Shown here piece by piece: positions 6,519-12,171 of a stretch of 18,393 nt of DNA. The translations under genes were made by a program, and so were the position numbers. Source of the DNA: an uncultured Clostridia bacterium. Its GTDB lineage: Bacteria; Bacillota; Clostridia; Oscillospirales; Oscillospiraceae. Every line of letters begins with the position of its first letter. Position 1 is the stretch's first letter. The stretch lies in assembly GCA_945613045.1 (NCBI GenBank), contig CALZAG010000013.1, forward strand, positions 1-18,393. The letters are read 5' to 3'. The notes below the pieces were generated by a model, which made no database searches, had not been told where the DNA came from, and worked only from the letters and a program-made list of their open reading frames with translations.

Positions 6519-7222
6519 TGGCACAATTAATATGTAAAGACGTCAGCTTCGCCTATGACGGCGAGACCGTGCTGAGCGATATAAATTTCTCCATAGACGC
6601 GGGCTCATATCTCTGTGTCGTGGGCGAGAACGGCTCGGGAAAAACGACCCTGATAAAGGGCATCTTGGGGCTGAAAGCCCCGTCGGGCGGCAAGATCGAA
6701 TTCGGAGACCTTAAGCCCTCCGAGATCGGCTATCTGCCCCAGCAGACCCGGATCCAGCGGGATTTTCCCGCTTCGGTATACGAGGTCGTGCTTTCCGGCA
6801 GACTCAACTCTATGGGCAAGCGGCTGTTTTACAACGCCGCGGACAAGAAGATAGCGCAGGACAATATGGAGCGCCTCGGCATCGAAGAGCTGAAAAACCG
6901 CTGCTATATGGAGCTGTCGGGCGGCCAGCAGCAGCGTGTCCTGCTCGCAAGAGCCATGTGCGCGACAAAAAAGCTGCTTCTGCTCGACGAGCCGGTAACG
7001 GGGCTCGATCCAGTGGCGACAAACGAGATGTATAATCTTATAAAGCTTATAAACCTGTGCGATAACACGAGCGTTATAATGATATCGCATGACATACACG
7101 CGGCGGTGCGCTATGCGACGCATATCCTGCACCTCGGGCATAAGCAGCTGTTTTTCGGCACAGCCGCCGAATACCGTCAGAGTGACCTTGCCCGACGTTT
7201 TGTGGGAGGTGGCAGAGGATGA
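6518..7222 (+). CDS. znuC: Zinc/manganese ABC importer ATP-binding protein (ZnuC-like)
   Basis: A 234-residue ABC ATPase that powers metal uptake from the cytoplasmic side. Walker A is GENGSGKTT (36-44), the Q-loop LPQQ is near 73-76, the signature is LSGGQQQR (133-140), Walker B LLLLDEP with E158, and the switch histidine is H191 (ISHDIH). Its ATG shares one base with the stop of the lipoprotein gene, and its own stop overlaps the permease start by four bases, so the three subunits are translated as a coupled set. Confidence 0.93.
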   Translation: MAQLICKDVSFAYDGETVLSDINFSIDAGSYLCVVGENGSGKTTLIKGILGLKAPSGGKIEFGDLKPSEIGYLPQQTRIQRDFPASVYEVVLSGRLNSMGKRLFYNAADKKIAQDNMERLGIEELKNRCYMELSGGQQQRVLLARAMCATKKLLLLDEPVTGLDPVATNEMYNLIKLINLCDNTSVIMISHDIHAAVRYATHILHLGHKQLFFGTAAEYRQSDLARRFVGGGRG

Positions 7223-8040
7223 CAGAGCTGTTCACCGAAATGTTTTCCTATCATTTCATGACGCGCGCCATCGTCGTCGGCGTGCTGGTATCCCTGTGCG
7301 CGGCGCTTTTGGGAGTGTCCCTGGTGCTCAAGCGCTATTCCATGATCGGCGACGGACTTTCTCATGTCGGCTTCGGCGCTCTGGCGATAGCCGCCGCAAT
7401 GAATGTCGCGCCGCTTGCTCTGGCGATACCGGTGGTCATCGCGGCGGCATTCCTGCTGCTGAGGATAAACCAGAGCAGCAGAATTAAGGGCGATGCCGCT
7501 ATCGCGCTTATATCCTCGTCGGCGCTCGCCATAGGCGTTGCGGTCGTGTCCGTGACAACGGGCATGAATACCGACGTGTCAAACTATATGTTCGGCAGCA
7601 TCCTGTCCCTGAGCAAAGCCGACGCGGTTTTGAGCATTGCGCTGTCGGCCGTCGTGCTGCTGATGTTCGTGCTGCTGTACCCCCGCATATTCGCGGTGAC
7701 CTTTGATGAGACCTTCGCACGGGCGACCGGCGCAAAGTCGCAGCTTTTAAACACCGTTATCGCGGTGCTGACGGCGGTGACGGTGGTCATAGGCATGCGC
7801 ATGATGGGCGCTCTGCTCATATCGAGCCTCATAATTTTCCCCGCGCTCACAGCAATGAGACTGTGCCGCAGCTTCAGGTCAGTCGTGCTGTGCTCGGCTG
7901 TTGTCTCGGTCGTGTGTTTCGTGCTCGGTATGACCGCGTCCTATGCGCTTGAGCTGCCGTCGGGCGCCAGCGTAGTGATAGTGAATATCATAGCGTTTTT
8001 GCTGTTTTCTTTTGCATCTTTACTGAAACGCAGGGCGTGA
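7219..8040 (+). CDS. znuB: Zinc/manganese ABC importer permease (ZnuB-like)
   Basis: A 273-residue ABC-3 family permease with about eight hydrophobic segments through most of its length. The family signature MIGDGLSHVGFGALA is near residues 42-56, and a later cytoplasmic stretch (FDETFARATGAK) probably docks on the ATPase. The start overlaps znuC by four bases (ATGA). It is the last gene of the operon; a 10-base-pair hairpin terminator follows 24 bases after the stop. Confidence 0.93.
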   Translation: MTELFTEMFSYHFMTRAIVVGVLVSLCAALLGVSLVLKRYSMIGDGLSHVGFGALAIAAAMNVAPLALAIPVVIAAAFLLLRINQSSRIKGDAAIALISSSALAIGVAVVSVTTGMNTDVSNYMFGSILSLSKADAVLSIALSAVVLLMFVLLYPRIFAVTFDETFARATGAKSQLLNTVIAVLTAVTVVIGMRMMGALLISSLIIFPALTAMRLCRSFRSVVLCSAVVSVVCFVLGMTASYALELPSGASVVIVNIIAFLLFSFASLLKRRA

Positions 8041-8064
8041 AACTGTAAAAAGTATATAAAACTC

Positions 8065-8098
8065 GGGTCCGTTTCAACAAAAAACGGACCCAGATTTT
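8065..8098 (+). terminator. Terminator of the znuABC operon
   Basis: A perfect 10-base-pair stem (GGGTCCGTTT at 8065-8074, AAACGGACCC at 8082-8091), a seven-base loop, then AGATTTT. The T tract is short and delayed, but no gene follows for 200 bases. Confidence 0.8.
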
Positions 8099-8120
8099 AT
8101 TCAAAAATTCAGCAAACCGG

Positions 8121-8152
8121 TGAATATTCGCACAAAAATGAATATTATTCGC
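8121..8152. promoter_or_regulatory. Pair of TGAATATT...CGC repeats, possible operator
   Basis: TGAATATTCGC (8121-8131) and TGAATATTATTCGC (8139-8152) start 18 bases apart, about 50-80 bases upstream of the -35 box of the amino acid importer. Both are near-palindromic around TGAAT/ATTC, loosely recalling arginine-repressor half sites (TGAAT and ATTCA). Further GAATATTT and TGAATAC sequences follow at 8181 and 8212. The repeats are visible; the regulator is a guess. Confidence 0.35.
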
Positions 8153-8201
8153 TAATTAAGGGATAAAACAAGAAAAAATCGAATATTTTTTCAAAAAAGT
8201 G

Positions 8202-8230
8202 TTGACAAAAATGAATACAAGTGATAATAT
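8202..8230 (+). promoter_or_regulatory. Strong promoter of the amino acid ABC importer
   Basis: TTGACA (8202-8207), 17 bases, TAATAT (8225-8230), with TG one base before the -10 box (extended -10). The upstream DNA is very rich in A and T and may act as an UP element. The leader is about 60 bases with no visible riboswitch. Confidence 0.85.
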
Positions 8231-8297
8231 ATGCCCTGTCGAAAGTAATGACGCACTTATCAGTTAAAAAATTAAAGAGTTTGAAGAGGTAATAGAA

Positions 8298-9098
8298 ATG
8301 AAAAAGATCATTGCACTTATACTTGCCCTGGTAATGGTGCTTGCACTTTGCGCCTGCGGCGGCAGCGGCGTCAAGCTCAAAATCCTTGACTCCGAGTACG
8401 TAACCGAGGATTATGCAATTGCAATTGCAAAGGATAACGACGATCTTCTCCAGAAGGTCAACACCGCTCTTCAGGAGCTCATCGACGACGGTTCCGTCAA
8501 GGCAGTCGTTGATTACTACATCTCCGGCATAGGCGAGCTGCCTGCGTTCCAGCAGAACGTTGCCGCCGACGCCGAAGAGCTGGTCATGGCGACCAACGCG
8601 GCGTTCCCTCCCTACGAGTATGTTGAGGGTGACGAGATCGTCGGTATCGACGCTGTCGTCGCCGGCCTCATCGCCGACAAGCTCGGCATGAAGCTCACCA
8701 TCAGCGACATGGAGTTTGACGCTATCATCCCCGCTGTCCAGTCCGGCAAGGCCGACATGGGCATGGCCGGTATGACCGTCAACGAGGATCGTCTTGAGAG
8801 CATCAACTTCTCCATCTCCTACGCCACCGGTGTTCAGGTCATCATTGTCCCCGAGGACTCCGAGATCACCAGCTATGACGATCTGTGCGCAAAGATCGAA
8901 GCGGGCGAGGATATCCAGATCGGCGGCCAGAACGCTACCACCGGCTTCATCTATGCCGAGGACGAATTCGGCAGCGATCATGTTCAGGCATTCCCCAAGG
9001 GCGCTGACGCCATCGCCGCGCTGACCAGCGGCAAGCTCGACTGCGTTATCATCGATAATGAGCCTGCAAAGGCTTTCGTCGAGGCTAACAACGGCTGA
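8298..9098 (+). CDS. Polar amino acid ABC importer binding lipoprotein, apparently circularly permuted
   Basis: A 266-residue family 3 solute-binding protein (type II fold). The signal peptide ends in lipobox LCAC, lipid on C20. Residues 96-266 read like the first two thirds of the family: the side-chain pocket NAAFPPYEY (100-108), GMTVNEDR with the carboxylate-binding arginine R165, the hinge YATGVQVIIV, GGQNATTG (209-216), and IDNEPAKAFVEANNG (252-266) with D253 for the amino group. In the usual protein the next residues would be LKILD...YVTEDYAIAIAK and two helices. Here exactly that segment (LKILDSEYVTEDYAIAIAKD at 27-46, then LLQKVNTALQELIDDG at 50-65) stands behind the signal peptide, and the protein stops after NNG. 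Residues 79-95 form a linker. No second copy of the segment exists, so this is a permutation, not an added domain. First gene of the operon; ligand is probably a polar or basic amino acid. Confidence 0.9.
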   Translation: MKKIIALILALVMVLALCACGGSGVKLKILDSEYVTEDYAIAIAKDNDDLLQKVNTALQELIDDGSVKAVVDYYISGIGELPAFQQNVAADAEELVMATNAAFPPYEYVEGDEIVGIDAVVAGLIADKLGMKLTISDMEFDAIIPAVQSGKADMGMAGMTVNEDRLESINFSISYATGVQVIIVPEDSEITSYDDLCAKIEAGEDIQIGGQNATTGFIYAEDEFGSDHVQAFPKGADAIAALTSGKLDCVIIDNEPAKAFVEANNG

Positions 9099-9117
9099 TA
9101 TAATGTGAAGAATAAGT

Positions 9118-9148
9118 GAGGCTCCGTGCTTTCATGGAGCCTCCTTTT
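9118..9148 (+). terminator. Partial terminator/mRNA-stabilising hairpin between binding protein and permease
   Basis: An 11-base-pair stem with one G-T pair (GAGGCTCCGTG at 9118-9128, CATGGAGCCTC at 9133-9143), four-base loop, then CTTTT. Such a leaky terminator lets the binding protein be made in excess over the membrane subunits, as is common in ABC importer operons. Confidence 0.65.
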
Positions 9149-9177
9149 CGACGTTTAGAGAAAAGGGAGGGACTCTC

Positions 9178-9906
9178 TTGGAACAGTGGATTTCGAATCT
9201 GAAGGCGCAGTTCATACTTAACTTCATTGAGCAAGACCGTTGGAAGCTGCTTGTTACAGGTCTCGGCAATACTCTGAAGATAACGCTCGTCGCCTGCCTG
9301 ATAGGCATATGCATAGGCGTTGTCATCGCCATCATCCGTTCAACATGGGATAAGAACCATGAGACCATGCGCAAGGGCTTCGGCAAGGGCCTGCTTGCGG
9401 TGGTAAACGCAATATGCAAGCTCTATCTGACAGTCATCCGCGGCACGCCTGTCGTTGTGCAGCTCATGATCATCTATTACATAATCTTTGCCTCATCCCG
9501 AAACGGCATCGCAATAGCCATGCTGGCTTTCGGTATAAACTCCGGCGCTTATGTGGCGGAGATAGTCCGCGGCGGCATCATGTCCATCGACGCAGGACAG
9601 TTTGAGGCGGGACGCTCTTTGGGCTTTAACTATGTTCAGACCATGCGCTATATTATAATCCCGCAGGTGTTCAAGAACGTGCTGCCCACCCTGGCAAACG
9701 AGTTCATCGTCCTGCTGAAGGAGACCTCCGTCTCCGGCTACGTCGCCATACGCGACCTGACAAAGGCCGGAGATATCATCCGCGGAGTGACGTATTCGCC
9801 GTTCATGCCGCTCATAGGCGTGGCGCTTATATACCTCACGCTGGTGATATTCTTCACATGGCTCGTAGGCAAGCTTGAAAGGAGGCTGCGCGACAGTGAC
9901 CACTGA
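9178..9906 (+). CDS. Polar amino acid ABC importer permease
   Basis: A 242-residue HisM/GlnP-type permease. Its hydrophobic segments lie at about residues 33-53, 94-105, 111-130, 160-185 and 212-231. The cytoplasmic coupling (EAA) loop is EAGRSLGFNYVQTMRYIIIP (143-162), and VIRGTPVVVQL (87-97) is a family signature. Initiation appears to be at TTG (9178) with AGGGAGG seven bases upstream; no ATG or GTG fits. One permease gene is present, so the transporter probably uses a homodimer. The next gene overlaps it by 11 bases. Confidence 0.92.
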   Translation: MEQWISNLKAQFILNFIEQDRWKLLVTGLGNTLKITLVACLIGICIGVVIAIIRSTWDKNHETMRKGFGKGLLAVVNAICKLYLTVIRGTPVVVQLMIIYYIIFASSRNGIAIAMLAFGINSGAYVAEIVRGGIMSIDAGQFEAGRSLGFNYVQTMRYIIIPQVFKNVLPTLANEFIVLLKETSVSGYVAIRDLTKAGDIIRGVTYSPFMPLIGVALIYLTLVIFFTWLVGKLERRLRDSDH

Positions 9907-10639
9907 TGTTCTTATCAAGGTAGAAAACCTGCAGAAGTATTTCAAGGGCGATATGATCAAGGCTCTTGACGGCGTCAGCACCGAGATCCATAAGGGCGAG
10001 GTCGTGGTCGTCATCGGTCCCTCCGGCTCCGGCAAATCCACCTTCCTTCGTTGCCTGAACCTGCTTGAGATGCCCACCGGCGGCACGATAACCCTTGAGG
10101 GTGTGGATATCACCGACCCCGGCTGCAACATCAATCTGCACCGTCAGAAAATGGGGATGGTGTTCCAGCACTTCAATCTCTTCCCGCATATGACCCTGCT
10201 TAAAAATATGACCATAGCGCCGACGAAGCTGCTCGGCAAGTCAAAGGAAGAAGCGGAGAAGAAAGCGCTTGAGCTGCTTGAGCGTGTAGGCCTTGCAGAC
10301 CGCGCCGACGCGTATCCCAACCAGCTCTCCGGTGGCCAGAAGCAGCGCGTGGCGATAGTCCGCGCCCTTTGCATGGAGCCCGACGTAATGCTCTTTGACG
10401 AGCCCACCTCCGCGCTCGACCCCGAGATGGTCGGCGAAGTACTTGACGTTATGAAAGAGCTTGCACACGAGGGCATGACCATGGTCGTTGTCACGCATGA
10501 GATGGGCTTTGCCCGCGAAGTCGGCAACCGCGTGCTGTTCATGGCTGACGGCAGGCTCGTTGAGGAGGGCACGCCTCAGGAGATATTTGAGCATCCGAAA
10601 AGCGAGCGCCTTCAGGACTTCCTGGCAAAGGTGCTGTAA
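9896..10639 (+). CDS. Polar amino acid ABC importer ATPase (GlnQ/HisP-like)
   Basis: A 247-residue ABC ATPase. Walker A GPSGSGKST (41-49), Q91 in FQHFNLFPH, signature LSGGQKQR (144-151), Walker B VMLFDEPTSALD with E169, and switch histidine H201 (VVVTHEM). I chose the GTG at 9896 because AAAGGAGG stands 10 bases upstream; an in-frame TTG at 9875 would include the ribosome binding site. The start lies inside the permease gene, 11 bases before that gene ends, which suggests coupled translation. It closes the three-gene importer operon. Confidence 0.94.
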   Translation: MTTDVLIKVENLQKYFKGDMIKALDGVSTEIHKGEVVVVIGPSGSGKSTFLRCLNLLEMPTGGTITLEGVDITDPGCNINLHRQKMGMVFQHFNLFPHMTLLKNMTIAPTKLLGKSKEEAEKKALELLERVGLADRADAYPNQLSGGQKQRVAIVRALCMEPDVMLFDEPTSALDPEMVGEVLDVMKELAHEGMTMVVVTHEMGFAREVGNRVLFMADGRLVEEGTPQEIFEHPKSERLQDFLAKVL

Positions 10640-10653
10640 GCATATTATAATGA

Positions 10654-10690
10654 TACTGCCGTGGGCACAGAGCCTACGGCAGTAATTTTT
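10654..10690 (+). terminator. Terminator of the amino acid importer operon
   Basis: A 14-base-pair stem with one G-T pair (10654-10666 with 10672-10684; outer arms TACTGCCGT and ACGGCAGTA), a five-base loop, then ATTTTT. Confidence 0.88.
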
Positions 10691-10722
10691 ACAAATTTGC
10701 ACTTTTAATTTGCCTGAGGATG

Positions 10723-10731
10723 TGCTATAAT
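10723..10731 (+). promoter_or_regulatory. Extended -10 promoter of the anchored-protein gene
   Basis: TGCTATAAT is a perfect extended -10 element. No good -35 box lies at the normal distance (TTTTAA at 10703-10708 is the best), as is often allowed with an extended -10. The ATG lies 40 bases further on. Confidence 0.65.
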
Positions 10732-10770
10732 GCCCACGTTTATTGCGCATGGAGCGCAGGAGGCGCATAT

Positions 10771-11409
10771 ATGAAAAAACTGCTTATGACCCTGCTCGTA
10801 ATGAGCATGGTGCTGTTTTCCGGCGTTTCGGCTTACGCCGAACTCGGAATTAAGCCCGTAGCCGACCCATGGGACGACCCAAACAACCTGACTCCTGACG
10901 GCGGCACATACTATGCTTATAACGAAGCGGGATATATAGTGGCGTGGGAAACTCCGGAGTGCAACACAAACGGAAAGTACATGCTGCTTGATAATAACAC
11001 GAAGCTTGAAGTTGAGTACCGCGTAAGCTACATGGAGGACGTACCCTGGGGACATATAAGCCTTGAGCTTGACACCGACGAGGCGGGCAACCCCCAGAGC
11101 TTTGACGGATGGGTATTAATGTCCGACCTCCTGGATGAAGACGGAAAGCCCGCGGCGGTAATACCACCTGAGATACCCGAGCATCCCATGATAGCCGACC
11201 CGATACGCGTGGAGGAGCCGGAGGCTACCGAAGCTCCTGAGGCGACGCCGACCCCCACGACCCCCGTTCCTCCCAAGCAGGCGATAAATATAAGCAATAC
11301 CTACAATAATGCGATAGTCTATACCTCGGTTGTGATAGCCGTTATCGCGATAGCCTTTGCGGTCCTGGTCCTTGTAAAACACAAGGCGCTCAACAAGAAA
11401 GGCGAATAA
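10771..11409 (+). CDS. Secreted, C-terminally membrane-anchored protein of unknown function
   Basis: I do not recognise this 212-residue protein. A signal peptide (residues 1-23, MKKLL...AYA|E) is followed by a compact region at about 30-125 rich in aromatic and acidic residues (YYAYNEAGYIVAWETPEC, VPWGHISLEL, DGWVLMSDL). Its spacing is reminiscent of a bacterial SH3-like domain, which often binds cell wall. Then comes a Pro/Glu/Thr-rich stalk (130-168, with EATEAPEATPTPTTPVPP), a single membrane span (about 182-202) and a short basic tail (KHKALNKKGE). There is no LPXTG motif. AGGAGG stands seven bases before the ATG. The gene has its own promoter and lies alone between the amino acid importer and hsp20. 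Confidence 0.82.
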   Translation: MKKLLMTLLVMSMVLFSGVSAYAELGIKPVADPWDDPNNLTPDGGTYYAYNEAGYIVAWETPECNTNGKYMLLDNNTKLEVEYRVSYMEDVPWGHISLELDTDEAGNPQSFDGWVLMSDLLDEDGKPAAVIPPEIPEHPMIADPIRVEEPEATEAPEATPTPTTPVPPKQAINISNTYNNAIVYTSVVIAVIAIAFAVLVLVKHKALNKKGE

Positions 11410-11448
11410 AACCTTCAGCGACGGACATAATAAATACAGAAAAAGAAA

Positions 11449-11485
11449 AAACCTTAGCACTCAAATCCCGAGAGTGCTAAGGTTT
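11449..11485. promoter_or_regulatory. CIRCE operator (HrcA-binding site)
   Basis: TTAGCACTC (11454-11462), nine bases, GAGTGCTAA (11472-11480) is an exact match to the CIRCE consensus bound by the heat-shock repressor HrcA. Here the symmetry runs five bases further on each side (AAACC and GGTTT), giving 14-base arms. It stands upstream of hsp20. The extended hairpin might also act as a weak transcription end for the gene before it. Confidence 0.95.
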
Positions 11486-11510
11486 ACAATTTGTTAATAT
11501 AAAATACTAT
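11483..11510 (+). promoter_or_regulatory. Possible hsp20 promoter overlapping the CIRCE arm
   Basis: TTTACA (11483-11488), 16 bases, TACTAT (11505-11510). The -35 box overlaps the end of the extended CIRCE palindrome, which would explain repression by HrcA. A second possibility is TTGTTC (11513-11518), 17 bases, TATATA (11536-11541). The region is so AT-rich that the choice is uncertain. Confidence 0.45.
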
Positions 11511-11560
11511 ATTTGTTCATAATTATATGGTATTTTATATACAACAAGAAACAAAAGTTA

Positions 11561-11579
11561 TAAATCGAAAGACGATTTA
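11561..11579 (+). other. Small hairpin in the hsp20 leader
   Basis: TAAATCG (11561-11567), loop AAAGA, CGATTTA (11573-11579) forms a perfect 7-base-pair stem about 20 bases before the AGGAGG ribosome binding site. It may shape the leader RNA. It does not itself cover the ribosome binding site. Confidence 0.4.
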
Positions 11580-11612
11580 CGACCTGTTCCAAAAAATTAG
11601 GAGGTATTAATT

Positions 11613-12044
11613 ATGTTTGAACTTACACCTTTCGGCTATCGCCGCGTATCTGCTTATAATCCTTTCCGTGAGCTGGAGGAGATGTCCAGAAGCTTCTGGA
11701 ACGACACAGAACTGACCGCTTTCCGCACCGACATCAAAAAGCAGGACGGGAACTACATCCTCGAGGCGGAGCTGCCCGGATTCAAGAAGGAAGATATCAG
11801 CATTGATATCGACAAGGATTGTCTGACCATTTCCGCAGAACACAAGTCCGAGGAAAATGAGGACGACAAGGACAAGGGCTTCATCCGCAGAGAGCGCTAT
11901 TACGGCTCCTACAGCCGCAGCTTCAACATCAAGGGCATTAATGCCGACGCTATCAGCGCATCCTATAACGACGGCGTTCTCACCCTTACCATGCCGGAGA
12001 AAACTCCCGAGATTCCCGCAGCCCGCAGGCTCGAGATCCAGTAA
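11613..12044 (+). CDS. Small heat-shock protein Hsp20 (alpha-crystallin family)
   Basis: A 143-residue cytoplasmic holdase chaperone. A short N-terminal arm includes YNPFRELEEMSRSFW (15-29). The alpha-crystallin domain covers about 38-130, starting FRTDIKKQDGNYILEAELPG and ending with the family signature ASYNDGVLTLTMP (116-128). The C-terminal tail has an LEI (I/L-x-I) anchor at 140-142 for oligomer assembly. AGGAGG stands eight bases before the ATG. A CIRCE element lies about 130 bases upstream, so HrcA control is likely. Single-gene unit. Confidence 0.95.
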   Translation: MFELTPFGYRRVSAYNPFRELEEMSRSFWNDTELTAFRTDIKKQDGNYILEAELPGFKKEDISIDIDKDCLTISAEHKSEENEDDKDKGFIRRERYYGSYSRSFNIKGINADAISASYNDGVLTLTMPEKTPEIPAARRLEIQ

Positions 12045-12128
12045 GCTTGACCATAGGGGCCTGCCCCTATGACCATGCCGGTTCATCAGACAGATTTCTT
12101 TCATCCTCTCTCTTCTTATTAACTCCCT

Positions 12129-12171
12129 AAAACAACGGCGCCGCAGGTTCACCTGCGGCGCCGTTGTTTTT
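12129..12171. terminator. Bidirectional terminator between hsp20 and the glycogen operon
   Basis: A perfect 16-base-pair GC-rich stem (12133-12148 with 12151-12166) is extended by four A-T pairs, with five T residues on the right for the plus strand and AAAA on the left for the minus strand. It ends two convergent transcripts and directly abuts the stop codon of the GH13 gene. An 8-base-pair hairpin without a T tract lies at 12052-12071. Confidence 0.92.

Noticed and set aside
8412..8430. GCAATTGCAATTGCA short palindromic run as an operator
   Set aside because: It lies inside the coding sequence and simply encodes AIAIAK in a conserved strand.
8145..8981. 278-codon minus-strand open frame opposite the binding protein gene
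   Set aside because: Shadow of a codon-biased gene that also crosses its strong promoter.
8298..9098. Explaining the binding protein's odd order as a simple extra N-terminal domain or a truncated gene
   Set aside because: The N-terminal segment matches the missing C-terminal segment in content, appears only once, and the rest is complete up to that point. A misassembly cannot be excluded from sequence alone, but the single frame with signal peptide and linker argues against it.
12052..12071. CATAGGGG-CCTG-CCCCTATG hairpin as terminator of hsp20
   Set aside because: No T tract follows; the strong bidirectional terminator at 12129-12171 explains termination. It may be a small leftover repeat.
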